Shown here one piece after another: positions 1 through 8,214 of a DNA stretch of 64,000 bases. Every line of letters begins with the position of its first letter. Positions within the stretch are counted from its first letter, which is position 1. Origin of the DNA: JAOUGY01 sp963825585 (GTDB lineage Bacteria > Actinomycetota > Acidimicrobiia > Spongiisociales > ZC4RG35); the NCBI GenBank assembly GCA_963825585.1, contig CAWGTX010000006.1:372001-436000 (forward strand), written 5' to 3'. A program made the position numbers and the translations under genes. Below the pieces are notes generated by a model. The model was given only the letters and a program-made list of their open reading frames with translations, searched no databases and was not told the origin of the DNA.

Positions 1-269
1 GCCTGTTGCTGGCGGCCTTTTCCGCCGTTCCTCTCCTGTCGGTTGCGTATGCCACCCTGCGCCAACAGCTCACTCCCGATCCCCTGTTGGGCCGGGTCGC
101 CACCGCCAGCCGCGCAGTGGCGTGGTCAACGCTCCCGATCGGTGCGTTGCTCGGGGCAGCCGTCAGCGACATCACCGACTTCGGGATGGTGGTGAGAGCG
201 GCGCCTCTCGGTCTCGTCGTCATCGGGCTGGTGATGACGAGGAGCGTCGTCTGGAGGATGCCAGGCTGA
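1..269 (+). CDS. MFS transporter, C-terminal fragment (cut by window edge)
   Basis: The reading frame is open from the first base of the window and stops at 267-269, so only about the last 88 residues are visible. They contain three hydrophobic segments. Between the first two is a polar loop with RQQLTPDPLLGRV, which resembles the cytoplasmic loop of MFS_3-type (enterobactin-exporter-like) permeases. The substrate cannot be inferred. The gene ends 5 bp before the convergent aldo/keto reductase. The family call rests on the loop motif and hydrophobicity only. Confidence 0.6.
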   Translation, partial: LLLAAFSAVPLLSVAYATLRQQLTPDPLLGRVATASRAVAWSTLPIGALLGAAVSDITDFGMVVRAAPLGLVVIGLVMTRSVVWRMPG

Positions 270-274
270 CGGAG

Positions 275-1330
275 TCAGATCCCGATGGGAGGAGGCGCCA
301 CCCGGGTCGCCAGCGCCTCCCACACGGTCTCGCCGCCGTAGCGTTCGATGAAACCGTACGGGTAGAGCGGGTAACCGGGGGCCGACGTTCGATCGAGCAG
401 CGTCCGCTCGTCGTGGGCGAGCTCGACGTGCACGGCGGCCAGGTTGGCGTCGAGCTGTTCGACGGTGCGCGCTCCCAGGATCACCGAGCTCACCGCCGGA
501 CGGTCCCGGAGCCAGGCGAGGGCGATAGCGCCGACGTCGACGCCCTGCACCTCCGCCACCGCCCGACATGCCTCGATCACCGACCAGGTTCGGGGATTGT
601 TCTTCAGGTCGTAGGCCTCGATACCGCGGGCGGGGTCCTCCCCGAGCCGGGTGGTGCCGGTTGGTCTGTCCGAGGCGGAGTACTTCCCGGTCAACCATCC
701 GCCGGCGAGCGGCGACCACGGCAGGACGCCGAGCCCTTCGTCGAGACACTCGGGTACCAGTTCCCACTCGATGGTGCGGTCGAGCAGGTTGTACTGGGCC
801 TGGAGGGCAACGATGGGAGTGCGTCGCAGCAGACGCGTCGTGGTCACGGCCCGGGCGAGCTGGTATCCCGTGTAGTTCGAGACACCAACGTGGCGCACCT
901 TCCCTGAGCGCACGAACCCGTCGAGCGTGTCGAGCGTTTCCTCGAGGGGCGTGCCCGGGTCCCAGCAGTGGACCTGGTACAGGTCGATCACATCGACGCC
1001 GAGACGCCGGAGTGAGGCGTCGAGGGCTCTGCTCAGGTGGCGGCGCCCTGCCCCGGTATCGTTGGGGTTGTCGCCCATGGCGAAGCGGCCCTTGGTGGCG
1101 ATCACGAAGTCGTCACGGTCGGTACGTCCGGACAGCCAGGAGCCGACGATCTCTTCGGAGGCCCCGGCGGCGTACACGTCGGCGGTGTCGATCAAGGTGC
1201 CACCGGCGGCGGCGAACCGATCGAGCATGGCATGTGAGGCGGCCTCGTCTGCTTCGGCACCGAAGGTCATCGTGCCCATCGAAAACACGCTGACGTTCAG
1301 TCCGCTGCGGCCCAGTGGTCGGTGTTCCAT
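275..1330 (-). CDS. Aldo/keto reductase
   Basis: This 351-residue protein is an NAD(P)H-dependent aldo/keto reductase, a cytosolic TIM-barrel oxidoreductase of unknown substrate. The catalytic tetrad is visible: Asp48 and Tyr53 in DTADVY, Lys80 in IATKG and His121 in YQVHCWD. The C-terminal cofactor region SSVILGARTVEQLDANL also fits the family. I chose the ATG at 1330 (MEHRPLGRSGL) because family members begin at that point; an in-frame start at 1354 would add eight unrelated residues. It is convergent with the MFS gene and has no obvious operon partner. Confidence 0.9.
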   Translation of the reverse strand: MEHRPLGRSGLNVSVFSMGTMTFGAEADEAASHAMLDRFAAAGGTLIDTADVYAAGASEEIVGSWLSGRTDRDDFVIATKGRFAMGDNPNDTGAGRRHLSRALDASLRRLGVDVIDLYQVHCWDPGTPLEETLDTLDGFVRSGKVRHVGVSNYTGYQLARAVTTTRLLRRTPIVALQAQYNLLDRTIEWELVPECLDEGLGVLPWSPLAGGWLTGKYSASDRPTGTTRLGEDPARGIEAYDLKNNPRTWSVIEACRAVAEVQGVDVGAIALAWLRDRPAVSSVILGARTVEQLDANLAAVHVELAHDERTLLDRTSAPGYPLYPYGFIERYGGETVWEALATRVAPPPIGI

Positions 1331-1462
1331 TCCACCATCGTACGCCCAGCCCACCCGAGTACCGTGGCGTTGTCCCCCGAGGAGTGCATCCCGGTTCGGC
1401 GCGCGCCGTCGAGCCGGATATGCTCGTCGGCTGGAGGGTCGACGACATAGAAGGGGTTTCGA

Positions 1463-2740
1463 ATGTCTGGTGTCCCTGCCGTGGTTGGTGGCGACCGTCT
1501 CCTGCGCCGATTCTACAAGCTGGCCGACGAGGCCCGGAGTCGGGGTCTGTCCCGCCGGATCCTTCAGGACACTGATCTCTCCAACCCCGAGTTCATCACT
1601 CTCGACGGCAATCGCCTGGTGAACTTCACTTCGTGTGGGTATCTGGGGATCAACACCGACCCCAGGCTCAAGGAGGGGGCAATCGATGCGATCGAACGCT
1701 TCGGAACGTCCTACTCCTCCTCACCCGCCTATTCCGCGCTGCCGCTCTACGAGGAGCTGGGTGACCGAATGTCCAGGATGATCGGCGCTCCGGTCGTGCT
1801 GGCTCCCACCACCACACTCATGCACCTCGCAGCGCTCCCCCTATTGATTCGCACCGGTGACACGGTTCTGATCGACTCGTACTCTCATGCTTCGGTTCAA
1901 TCCGCGTTGGCGTCGGTCACGGCGTCGGGCGTGGCCGTCAATACCCTTCCTCACGCCGACAGCGACGGACTCCGTCGTGCCGTCCACAATGCCGCCGAGT
2001 CCACATCCGGGCACGTCTGGTATCTGGCCGACGGCGTGTACTCGATGTTCGGTGATCTGGCGCCATTCCACCTGATCGGGTCGCTTCTGGACGAGGTCCC
2101 CAATCTCTACGTGTACCTGGACGACGCTCACGGGTTCTCGTGGCAGGGCCTCTCCGGGCGGGGCACCGCCCTCCAGGCTCTCGGGGGGCGGGAGCGGGTT
2201 GTGGTTTCCTTCGGTCTCTCGAAGTCGTTCGGTGCGACAGGAGGTGCGCTGTCGGCCACCGATCCGGGACTCGTGGACCTCGTCGAACTTTGCGGTGCAC
2301 CGTTGTCGTTCGGAGGTCCGATCCCGCCGGCGGCGTTGGGGGCGGGAATCGCGTCGGCTGATCTGCACCTCTCTGCCGAGCACGCCCAGCTCCAGACCGC
2401 ACTGATCCAAAGGATGAGGCTCGTCGACGGTCTCGCAACCGAACTGGGCATCGCTTTTGCCGCCAGGGACACCTCGCCTATTCGGTACGTAGAACTCGGC
2501 TCTGTCGACACCATGTTCCAGATCGTCGAGGCGATGAAGTCCGACGGGATCTACATCAACGGGGCGATGTTCCCGATCGTGCCGCACGGACACGCGGGAA
2601 TCCGCTTCACGGTTTCCCTGGCGAACAGCGAAGAACAGGTCGAACACATGCTCGTCCGGCTCGCACACCGCTTGCGTAGGGTCGCAGGTGAGAAGATGGT
2701 CATCGATCTCCGCATGGAGGACCACTTCCCCATCACCTGA
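1463..2740 (+). CDS. Alpha-oxoamine synthase-like PLP enzyme
   Basis: This is a 425-residue fold-type I PLP enzyme of the alpha-oxoamine synthase group (8-amino-7-oxononanoate synthase, 2-amino-3-ketobutyrate CoA ligase, serine palmitoyltransferase, CqsA). The PLP lysine is Lys254 in SFGLSKSFGATGG, the cofactor Asp lies in YLDDAHG (about 218-224), and the N-terminal NFTSCGYLG is the family's usual substrate-entry motif. The sequence does not decide between a biotin-pathway enzyme and a condensing enzyme making an aminoketone or sphingoid-like base; no bio genes are nearby. An AAGGGG sits 6 bp before the ATG. A histidine kinase gene follows 21 bp downstream on the same strand. Confidence 0.8.
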   Translation: MSGVPAVVGGDRLLRRFYKLADEARSRGLSRRILQDTDLSNPEFITLDGNRLVNFTSCGYLGINTDPRLKEGAIDAIERFGTSYSSSPAYSALPLYEELGDRMSRMIGAPVVLAPTTTLMHLAALPLLIRTGDTVLIDSYSHASVQSALASVTASGVAVNTLPHADSDGLRRAVHNAAESTSGHVWYLADGVYSMFGDLAPFHLIGSLLDEVPNLYVYLDDAHGFSWQGLSGRGTALQALGGRERVVVSFGLSKSFGATGGALSATDPGLVDLVELCGAPLSFGGPIPPAALGAGIASADLHLSAEHAQLQTALIQRMRLVDGLATELGIAFAARDTSPIRYVELGSVDTMFQIVEAMKSDGIYINGAMFPIVPHGHAGIRFTVSLANSEEQVEHMLVRLAHRLRRVAGEKMVIDLRMEDHFPIT

Positions 2741-2761
2741 GCAGCCACCACCTCTTGATCG

Positions 2762-4495
2762 GTGCGGTCGCCGGCCGACGTGGCTTCCGTGGGTGTTCTC
2801 TCTTCCATTGGGGCGGCCAACCGCATCGCCGCTGTGGTGCTCGTCGCCCTCTTGTGCGGCGCAGTCGCCGCGGCCGGCATTCCCGCGGCCGGCGACGAGG
2901 TAGCGCCGCTCCTTCTGGTGGTCGGTCACATCACCGCCGGTATCCTCTTCTTCCGACGAGCGCGCCGTTTCGGGCCCGCCGACGCCCCCGCCTGGCGAAC
3001 ACTCGCACTGGCATTGTTCTGTGGCGCCGGCGGTGTGCTCCTGGTGGGCGCTCTCACCCTTGCCGGAGTAGACGTGCCGGCGTTCAGCGCAGTCGATCTC
3101 GTGTTCCTGGCAGGCTATGTCGCGCTGGTCACAGGCCTCGTCCAGCTAGCCAAGAGCAGCACACATGGTCCCGGATGGGTGGTCACCCTCGTGGACACGG
3201 GTGTGGGCGCCATCGCCCTGGCAACCTTCGTATGGGTGGGGGTGGGTCACGACCTGGTGGACGCGATGGCAGGGGCGGACTTCTGGTCGTGGGCGATTGC
3301 GCCGCTGTATCCGGTCCTCGACATCGCGGTCGTGGTGGGAGTCACTGCGATGGCGATTCGCCGGACCGCCTTTCGTCTGGATCCGAGGCTGGTGGCGTTG
3401 GCTGTGGGCCTTGGGATTCAGGTCGTAGCCGACCTCTCCTACCTCGCCGATGGCATCGGGCGGTCCTTCAGCGAGGCGAGCCCACGCTTCGACCTCTTCC
3501 TCCTCTCGTCGGCTTGCTACGTGATGGTCGGAATTCTGGCCGGCTGGGAGCGCAACGCCCGCGAGTACCCGGAGCGGACGGTTTCCGCTTGGGCGCTGGT
3601 CTGGCCGTATGCGCTCGGTACCGCTCTGATCGTCATGCACGTGGCCAACCTGGTCCGTCTGGAGGCTCCGGCAGACGACGTCATCACCCTGATGGGATCC
3701 ATCGGTGTCGGCGTACTCGTTCTGTTGCGCCAGGGCGTCGCCATCCGACACGTGCGCGAGACGGTGGAGCGGCAGCGAAGCGAGCTCATCTCGTCGGTCT
3801 CCCACGAGGTGCGCACCCCGCTCACCGGTCTGTTGGGGTACCTGCAGTTGCTGACCACCGGACGTGACGGATTCAGCCCGGAAGAGGTCGATGAGATGCT
3901 CGACATCGCAGCGTGTGAGGCTTCACGGCTGAGCGTCATCATCACCGACATGGTGGCGATGGCCCGCGACGACGCGGCTGGTCTCGCCGTCAACACTGCA
4001 CCGACGCCGCTGGTCGAGGTGTGCCACACCGCGGCCGAGCGGGCGGGAGTGGCCGACGTGGTGGTGTCGGTCTCGACCGACGAGCACGTGCCGGCGGATC
4101 GCGATCGCCTCAGCCAGGCCATCGTGAACCTCCTGTCGAACGCCGAGAAGTACGGACACGGCGAGGTTCTCCTTCAGGCCACCCAGGAGCTCGGGGAGGT
4201 CCGCATCGAGGTGCACGACAACGGCCCCGGCGTCCCGCTCCGCTACCAGGACCGCATCTGGGACAAATTCGAGCGGGGTAGTCATCGCCTCGACGCCACC
4301 ACGCCAGGCATGGGGTTCGGTCTCAGCATCGTGCGGGCGATCGCCGTGGCCCACGGAGGCTCCGCCGGATACCGCCGATCCGAGAAGTTGGGGGGCGCGT
4401 GTTTCGTCATCGCCCTTCCGGCCAAGCCGACGACCGGTCACGCCGGACGCGTTGTCCTTCCTGCGGGAGCGACCGGCCGGGTGCAGGCGCTCTGA
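2762..4495 (+). CDS. Membrane-bound sensor histidine kinase
   Basis: This 577-residue kinase starts at GTG; another in-frame GTG at 2780 is possible. The first 325 residues hold about nine hydrophobic segments with no recognised periplasmic sensor domain. A HisKA domain follows with the phospho-acceptor His348 in SVSHEVRTPL. The ATPase domain shows the N box (NLLSNAEKYG, Asn460), G1 box (DNGPG, 486-490) and G2 box (GMGFGL, 516-521). No response regulator is adjacent, so it is an orphan kinase here. The multi-helix sensor suggests a membrane or lipid-soluble signal; that is inference. Confidence 0.88.
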   Translation: MRSPADVASVGVLSSIGAANRIAAVVLVALLCGAVAAAGIPAAGDEVAPLLLVVGHITAGILFFRRARRFGPADAPAWRTLALALFCGAGGVLLVGALTLAGVDVPAFSAVDLVFLAGYVALVTGLVQLAKSSTHGPGWVVTLVDTGVGAIALATFVWVGVGHDLVDAMAGADFWSWAIAPLYPVLDIAVVVGVTAMAIRRTAFRLDPRLVALAVGLGIQVVADLSYLADGIGRSFSEASPRFDLFLLSSACYVMVGILAGWERNAREYPERTVSAWALVWPYALGTALIVMHVANLVRLEAPADDVITLMGSIGVGVLVLLRQGVAIRHVRETVERQRSELISSVSHEVRTPLTGLLGYLQLLTTGRDGFSPEEVDEMLDIAACEASRLSVIITDMVAMARDDAAGLAVNTAPTPLVEVCHTAAERAGVADVVVSVSTDEHVPADRDRLSQAIVNLLSNAEKYGHGEVLLQATQELGEVRIEVHDNGPGVPLRYQDRIWDKFERGSHRLDATTPGMGFGLSIVRAIAVAHGGSAGYRRSEKLGGACFVIALPAKPTTGHAGRVVLPAGATGRVQAL

Positions 4496-4537
4496 GCGAC
4501 TCTCCGTCGTGCGTGTTTGGGCAACCGAGACGCATGA

Positions 4538-4561
4538 AACCCCTGGCGGGTGCCTGGGGTT
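4538..4561 (-). terminator. Rho-independent-like hairpin downstream of the distal tRNA-Leu copy
   Basis: AACCCCTGGC, loop GGGT and GCCTGGGGTT form a 10-bp stem with one mismatch, followed on the minus strand by TTTCATGC. It lies directly after the duplicated tRNA-Leu 3' end at 4566-4618 and in the same orientation. I read it as the original terminator of the tRNA-Leu gene, displaced 1.65 kb by insertion of the element. Confidence 0.5.
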
Positions 4562-4565
4562 GCTG

Positions 4566-4618
4566 TGGTGTCGGAGCGAGGACTCGAACCTCCATGAGTT
4601 GTGCACTCTCTGGGCTCT
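4566..4618 (-). repeat. Distal att copy: truncated 3' half of tRNA-Leu
   Basis: The first 35 bases (4566-4600) match 6218-6252, the 3' end of the intact tRNA-Leu(GAG), at 33 of 35 positions. They include the encoded CCA, the acceptor strand and the T arm. Weaker alignable similarity continues to about 4618. The 5' half of the tRNA is missing, so this is not a functional gene. Position and orientation fit the attachment-site duplication left by integration at a tRNA 3' end. Confidence 0.75.
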
Positions 4619-4643
4619 GGGCGATCAGGCCCAGCACCAAGCA

Positions 4644-5654
4644 TCACGGTCGGATGGGGGATCGCTCGCTATGGTCGCCGGTCAGCTCAACCCGTTTCGC
4701 CTCCGATGGTGCGATCACCTGCTCATCCAAGTCCCTCAACAACTCGTCGAGGGTTCCGTATTCGTACGGCGGCAGCACCCAGTGGTACTTCTTCAGTGTT
4801 GTGAACATGCTGAACGGCTCCTGACCCTGGTGCACGATCGACCGGATCGGCACCGCAACATCCGGTGCGATCGCCTGGAGTTCCATCGGAATGCTGGCCG
4901 GGTCCGTGAGGTCTGCGACGATGAACCGGGCCATCCGGGCCAACAAGGTCACGGTCTCGGTGATGTCCCGGTCGGCGGGCACATCGAAGTCGAACAGGAC
5001 GGGAGTCAGGTTCCGCGTGCGGAGCTGGTTCCGGAGGGCGTAAAGGACCTGTTTCCGTTCCTCGGTGAAGCGACCGAGGATGAGCACAACCTTCGACGTG
5101 ATGGTGTCGATGACTCGGCGGAGCCTGGCGTTGTCGATCAGTAGCCAGATGAACTGAGCCATCTCTAGGTCGTCGACGGTCACCCTGGGCGGAAAGGGCG
5201 AGATGACGAGGTCACGCTGTCGTTTCGGTTCTCCCTTGAGGCTCCACACGGCGGTCCCGTACACGGTCGCCCCCGACAGATCAGCCCCCTCCACTGTGGT
5301 TGAAACCAGCTGAGCCCCGTAGAGGTCGGCCCCGCTCACGTCAGCGTCGGTGAGGTCGGCGCCCGACAGGTTGGCCCGGTTCAGGTCGGCGCCAGACAGG
5401 TCGACTCGTTGAAGATTCGCCTTCCACAGCTCCGTGAGGGTCAGTACGGCCCGGGCCAGGTTCGCGTCGGACAGATCCGCCCGTGACAGCTCCGCTCCCC
5501 ACAGACGGACCCCGGACAGATCAGCTCCGGCGAGGTCCGCTCCCAGCAAGTGGGCCTCACCCAGGTCCGGGACGACTTCCGGGTTGGCTCTTCGCCACTG
5601 GTTCCACGCCTCGACGCCCTGGGCCAGGATCGCGAGGTGCTCTTCGTTGGCCAC
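4644..5654 (-). CDS. Pentapeptide repeat protein with possible TIR-like C-terminal domain
   Basis: This 336-residue protein starts at GTG (MANEEHLAIL). After a helical N-terminus, residues about 33-130 are A(D/N)LXX pentapeptide repeats, such as ADLSGADL and ANLSGADL, which fold as a right-handed quadrilateral beta helix. Residues about 165-310 form a separate alpha/beta domain with KVVLILGRFTEERK, LTPVLFDFDVPADRD and ARFIVADLTDP. I recall similar C-terminal domains on pentapeptide proteins in other bacteria and think they resemble a TIR-like or Rossmann-like effector fold, but I cannot verify this. It is the only intact cargo gene of the tRNA-Leu element, which suggests a defence or fitness role (inference). 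Confidence 0.7.
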   Translation of the reverse strand: MANEEHLAILAQGVEAWNQWRRANPEVVPDLGEAHLLGADLAGADLSGVRLWGAELSRADLSDANLARAVLTLTELWKANLQRVDLSGADLNRANLSGADLTDADVSGADLYGAQLVSTTVEGADLSGATVYGTAVWSLKGEPKRQRDLVISPFPPRVTVDDLEMAQFIWLLIDNARLRRVIDTITSKVVLILGRFTEERKQVLYALRNQLRTRNLTPVLFDFDVPADRDITETVTLLARMARFIVADLTDPASIPMELQAIAPDVAVPIRSIVHQGQEPFSMFTTLKKYHWVLPPYEYGTLDELLRDLDEQVIAPSEAKRVELTGDHSERSPIRP

Positions 5655-5849
5655 GGATGCGACACTACCGACCCCACTCGGCGGCAGGTGAGAGCGGCGG
5701 ACCTTGGACCATGGGAGCGCCGGTCACCCGCCAGACAGCGTTGAGATCGGTCCCGGGCTGCGGTCGTCGCCGGATCCTGGCCACAACGCCTCGGACTGGT
5801 GTCACAAACGTCCTTGGCGGACCATTCGAGCCTGGCTCGGCAACTCGGG

Positions 5850-6106
5850 ATGTCGAGCAGCTGTGTGAGGTGCGTGGCGCACGAGTGCCCGGGCACGAGA
5901 AGCGACTGGGTCTGCACGGCGTCCCACATGCCCGATCGACCCTCGGACACGAACTGAACGAGCCGTTGGCAGTCACCGCCGCCATCCTCGGTCACTCGTC
6001 GGCCTGCACGACGCTCGACGTCTACGCATGGCAGTCGCCAGCCATGCTCGCCACTCATGTCCGGTGGCGGCTCGGAAGCACGGATGCCGGCGGCCCTGAG
6101 GCGTGA
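5850..6106 (+). pseudogene. Tyrosine recombinase (integrase) remnant, C-terminus only
   Basis: The frame ending at 6106 contains LGHSSACTTLDVYAW (5987-6031), the Box II end of phage-type integrases: LGHSS, then the Tyr nucleophile region. Upstream, HGVPHARSTLGHEL resembles the HxxRHTxAT segment, but the catalytic Arg is replaced by Pro. No Box I or N-terminal core-binding domain can be found upstream in this frame. It points toward, and ends 112 bp from, the att site in tRNA-Leu, as integrases usually do. It is surely inactive. Confidence 0.65.
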
Positions 6107-6191
6107 CTGCGAACAACCGGCATGCAGACTTGCGCGACGATGGCGCGAAAGCCCGCTCGACGAGCGGGGCAAGGACGCCCAGAGAAAGGAA

Positions 6192-6215
6192 GATCCCCCG
6201 ATTTCTCGGGGGATC
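6192..6215 (-). terminator. Rho-independent terminator of tRNA-Leu(GAG)
   Basis: GATCCCCCGA, loop TTTC and TCGGGGGATC form a perfect 10-bp stem right after the tRNA 3' CCA. On the minus strand it is followed by TTCCTTTCTCT. If the element model is right, this terminator came with the inserted DNA and replaced the old one at 4538-4561. Confidence 0.8.
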
Positions 6216-6217
6216 CG

Positions 6218-6305
6218 TGGTGTCGGAGAGAGGACTCGAACCTCCACGAGTTATTCACTCACTAGGCCCTCAACCTAGCGCGTCTACCAATTCCGCCACT
6301 CCGAC
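6218..6305 (-). tRNA. tRNA-Leu (anticodon GAG)
   Basis: This is an 88-nt class II tRNA with an encoded 3' CCA (6218-6220). Acceptor strands GTCGGAG and CTCCGAC pair fully. The anticodon stem is CTAGG/CCTAG with loop TTGAGGG, giving anticodon GAG (codons CUC/CUU). A long variable arm and the T loop GGTTCGAGTCC follow. The D arm has the GGTAGAC typical of tRNA-Leu. Its 3' part doubles as the attachment site of the element downstream. Confidence 0.95.
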
Positions 6306-6340
6306 GTGCGGTCGGCGATGTTAGCCGGGTGTTGACCCGG

Positions 6341-6583
6341 CTACGAGCCGAGAAGCCACGACAGCGCGACCGTCGTGACACCGAAGATGCCGCCCACGAT
6401 GACCGTGAGCCGGTTGAGATTCCGTTCGGCGAGAGTCGATCCGCCGAGTTGGCTCTGCATGGATCCACCACCGAACACGTCGGACAGGCCACCGCCACGT
6501 CCGGCGTGCAGGAGGATCAGAACGATCATCACCAGCGAGACGATGACGTGGAGGATGCCCACGATCCAGGTGACTACTTCCAT
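6341..6583 (-). CDS. secG: Preprotein translocase subunit SecG
   Basis: This 80-residue protein has two hydrophobic helices (about 5-25 and 55-77) separated by a Gly-rich cytoplasmic loop (GRGGGLSDVFGGG), which is the SecG signature. SecG is the accessory membrane subunit of the SecYEG channel. It is the last protein gene of the pgk-tpiA-gpmA-secG run, where actinobacteria commonly carry it. tRNA-Leu(GAG) lies 35 bp downstream. Confidence 0.93.
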   Translation of the reverse strand: MEVVTWIVGILHVIVSLVMIVLILLHAGRGGGLSDVFGGGSMQSQLGGSTLAERNLNRLTVIVGGIFGVTTVALSWLLGS

Positions 6584-6671
6584 GACAACCGTGCTTTCGA
6601 ATCTCGGGGGGTCGGACGCTCAGCGCCCGGGCGCCACAGCATAGCGCCCGGACACTGCGTTTCGGACGCGC

Positions 6672-7418
6672 TCACCCGGCCTGTGCCGCCACGGCGGCGG
6701 CAGCGGCGGCCGCGGCCTCCGGGTCGCCGAGGTACCGCGAAGGTTCCGACGGACGCAGATCCTGGCCCAGTGTGTACACCAGGGGGACTCCGGTGGGGAT
6801 GTTGAGGTCGACGATGGCGTCGTCGCTGACGCCGTCGAGGTGCTTGACCAGTGCCCGCAGGCTGTTGCCGTGGGCGACCACCAGCAGCCGCCGTCCGGCC
6901 CTGATCTGAGGCACCATCCGGTCGTACCAGTACGGCAGCATCCGATCGACCACATCGGCGAGGCACTCGGTTCCCGGCACCAACTCGGGAGCCAGATCGG
7001 CGTAGCGGGGGTCGAACCGGGGATGACGTTCGTCGTCGGCATCGAGGGCGGGTGGTGGAACGTCGTAGCTGCGCCGCCAGATCAGCACCTGCTCGCTGCC
7101 GTGGCGCTCGGCGGTCTCCTTCTTGTCGAGACCCTGGAGCGCCCCGTAGTGGCGTTCGTTGAGACGCCAGTGCCGTTCCACCGGCAACCAGTGCAGTCCC
7201 ATCTCCTCGAGGGCGACCTGTGCGGTCTTGATCGCCCGCAACAGCACCGACGTGTGGACGACGTCGAAGGAGAAACCCTCTGCGCTCATCAGCGCGCCGG
7301 CGGTCCGGGCCTCCGACATGCCCTTGCCGGTGAGATCGACGTCCTTCCAACCGGTGAAGCGATTCTCGAGGTTCCACGTGCTCTCGCCGTGGCGGAGCAG
7401 TACCAATGTCGATGTCAC
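6672..7418 (-). CDS. gpmA: 2,3-bisphosphoglycerate-dependent phosphoglycerate mutase
   Basis: This 248-residue enzyme interconverts 3- and 2-phosphoglycerate. The phosphohistidine motif is LLRHGES (His10), followed by NRFTGWKDVDLT, the RHYGALQG segment and, near residue 185, VVAHGNSLRALVKHL with the second catalytic His. The length is normal. It starts 12 bp after tpiA. gpmA is not a standard member of this glycolytic cluster, so it is an addition to the usual order. Confidence 0.95.
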   Translation of the reverse strand: MTSTLVLLRHGESTWNLENRFTGWKDVDLTGKGMSEARTAGALMSAEGFSFDVVHTSVLLRAIKTAQVALEEMGLHWLPVERHWRLNERHYGALQGLDKKETAERHGSEQVLIWRRSYDVPPPALDADDERHPRFDPRYADLAPELVPGTECLADVVDRMLPYWYDRMVPQIRAGRRLLVVAHGNSLRALVKHLDGVSDDAIVDLNIPTGVPLVYTLGQDLRPSEPSRYLGDPEAAAAAAAAVAAQAG

Positions 7419-7430
7419 CCGTTGTTCCTT

Positions 7431-8192
7431 TCAGACCCAGTACCGGACGATGGCGGCGAAGCCGTCGGGATCGAGCGCAGCGCCGCCCACCAGGGCACCA
7501 TCGACATGACGTTTCGCCATGAAACCCTTGATGTTGCCTGCGTTGACCGATCCCCCGTACAGGATACGGATTCCGTCGGCCGCCTCGTCTCCGGCCTCCG
7601 ACCGCACAGTGTCACGGATCAGCTCGGCGACCGCCCCGGCGGTGTCGGTATCGGCGGTGCGGCCGGTTCCGATGGCCCATACCGGCTCGTAGGCGATCGA
7701 GCTGCGGGCGAGATCGGCCCCAGAGATCCCGGCGGTCCCGGCGATCACCTGGCCCACCACGACCTCCTCGGTGCGGTCGGCTTCCCGCTCTTCCAGGGTC
7801 TCTCCCACGCACACGATCGGCGTCATGCCGGCGGCGAGTGTCGCCTTGGCCTTCTTGGCCACCTGGTCGTCGGTCTCGCCGAACATGGCCCGTCGCTCGG
7901 AGTGCCCGACGATCACATGCGCAACGGACATCTTGGCGAGCATGTGTGGTGAGATCTCACCGGTGAAGGCGCCGCTCTCGGCCCAGTGGACGTTCTGGGC
8001 CCCGAGCCGGATCTTCATGTGGTCGGCCTCGATGACGGTCTGCACCGACCTGAGCGCCGTGAAGGGCGGTGCCACAACCACTTCGACGCGTTCGTAGTCG
8101 GGCGCCTCGAGGCGGTACGACAGCTTCTGAACCATCTGGATGGCGTCCAGATGGGTTGCGTTCATCTTCCAGTTTCCAACGATCAGATCCAT
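7431..8192 (-). CDS. tpiA: Triosephosphate isomerase
   Basis: This 253-residue TIM barrel interconverts dihydroxyacetone phosphate and glyceraldehyde 3-phosphate. Active-site residues are Lys9 in GNWKMN, His97 in VIVGHSERR and Glu169 in AYEPVWAIGTG. The phosphate-binding GGSVN and GGAAL loops are present near the C-terminus. It lies 22 bp downstream of pgk and 12 bp upstream of gpmA, in the same operon. Confidence 0.97.
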   Translation of the reverse strand: MDLIVGNWKMNATHLDAIQMVQKLSYRLEAPDYERVEVVVAPPFTALRSVQTVIEADHMKIRLGAQNVHWAESGAFTGEISPHMLAKMSVAHVIVGHSERRAMFGETDDQVAKKAKATLAAGMTPIVCVGETLEEREADRTEEVVVGQVIAGTAGISGADLARSSIAYEPVWAIGTGRTADTDTAGAVAELIRDTVRSEAGDEAADGIRILYGGSVNAGNIKGFMAKRHVDGALVGGAALDPDGFAAIVRYWV

Positions 8193-8214
8193 CGATGCCT
8201 CCTGTCAGGTGGGG

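Larger units (their letters stand above)
4566..6252. mobile_element. Decayed integrative element in tRNA-Leu(GAG)
   Basis: The element is bounded by two same-orientation copies of a tRNA-Leu 3' end (4566-4600 and 6218-6252). Between them are one intact minus-strand gene (pentapeptide repeat protein) and, next to the intact tRNA, the degraded C-terminus of a tyrosine recombinase on the plus strand. This is the usual architecture of a genomic islet: att in the tRNA 3' end, integrase beside it, cargo, distal att. At about 1.65 kb it is far too small to be self-mobile, so it is a deleted remnant or a satellite-like passenger. Confidence 0.7.

Noticed and set aside
122..907. Long open frames opposite or overlapping the aldo/keto reductase
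   Set aside because: They are Arg-rich, have no family likeness and arise from high GC; the reductase frame has a full catalytic tetrad. The same applies to similar frames across the window.
4566..4618. A second functional tRNA-Leu gene
   Set aside because: Only the 3' half aligns; there is no D arm or 5' acceptor strand.
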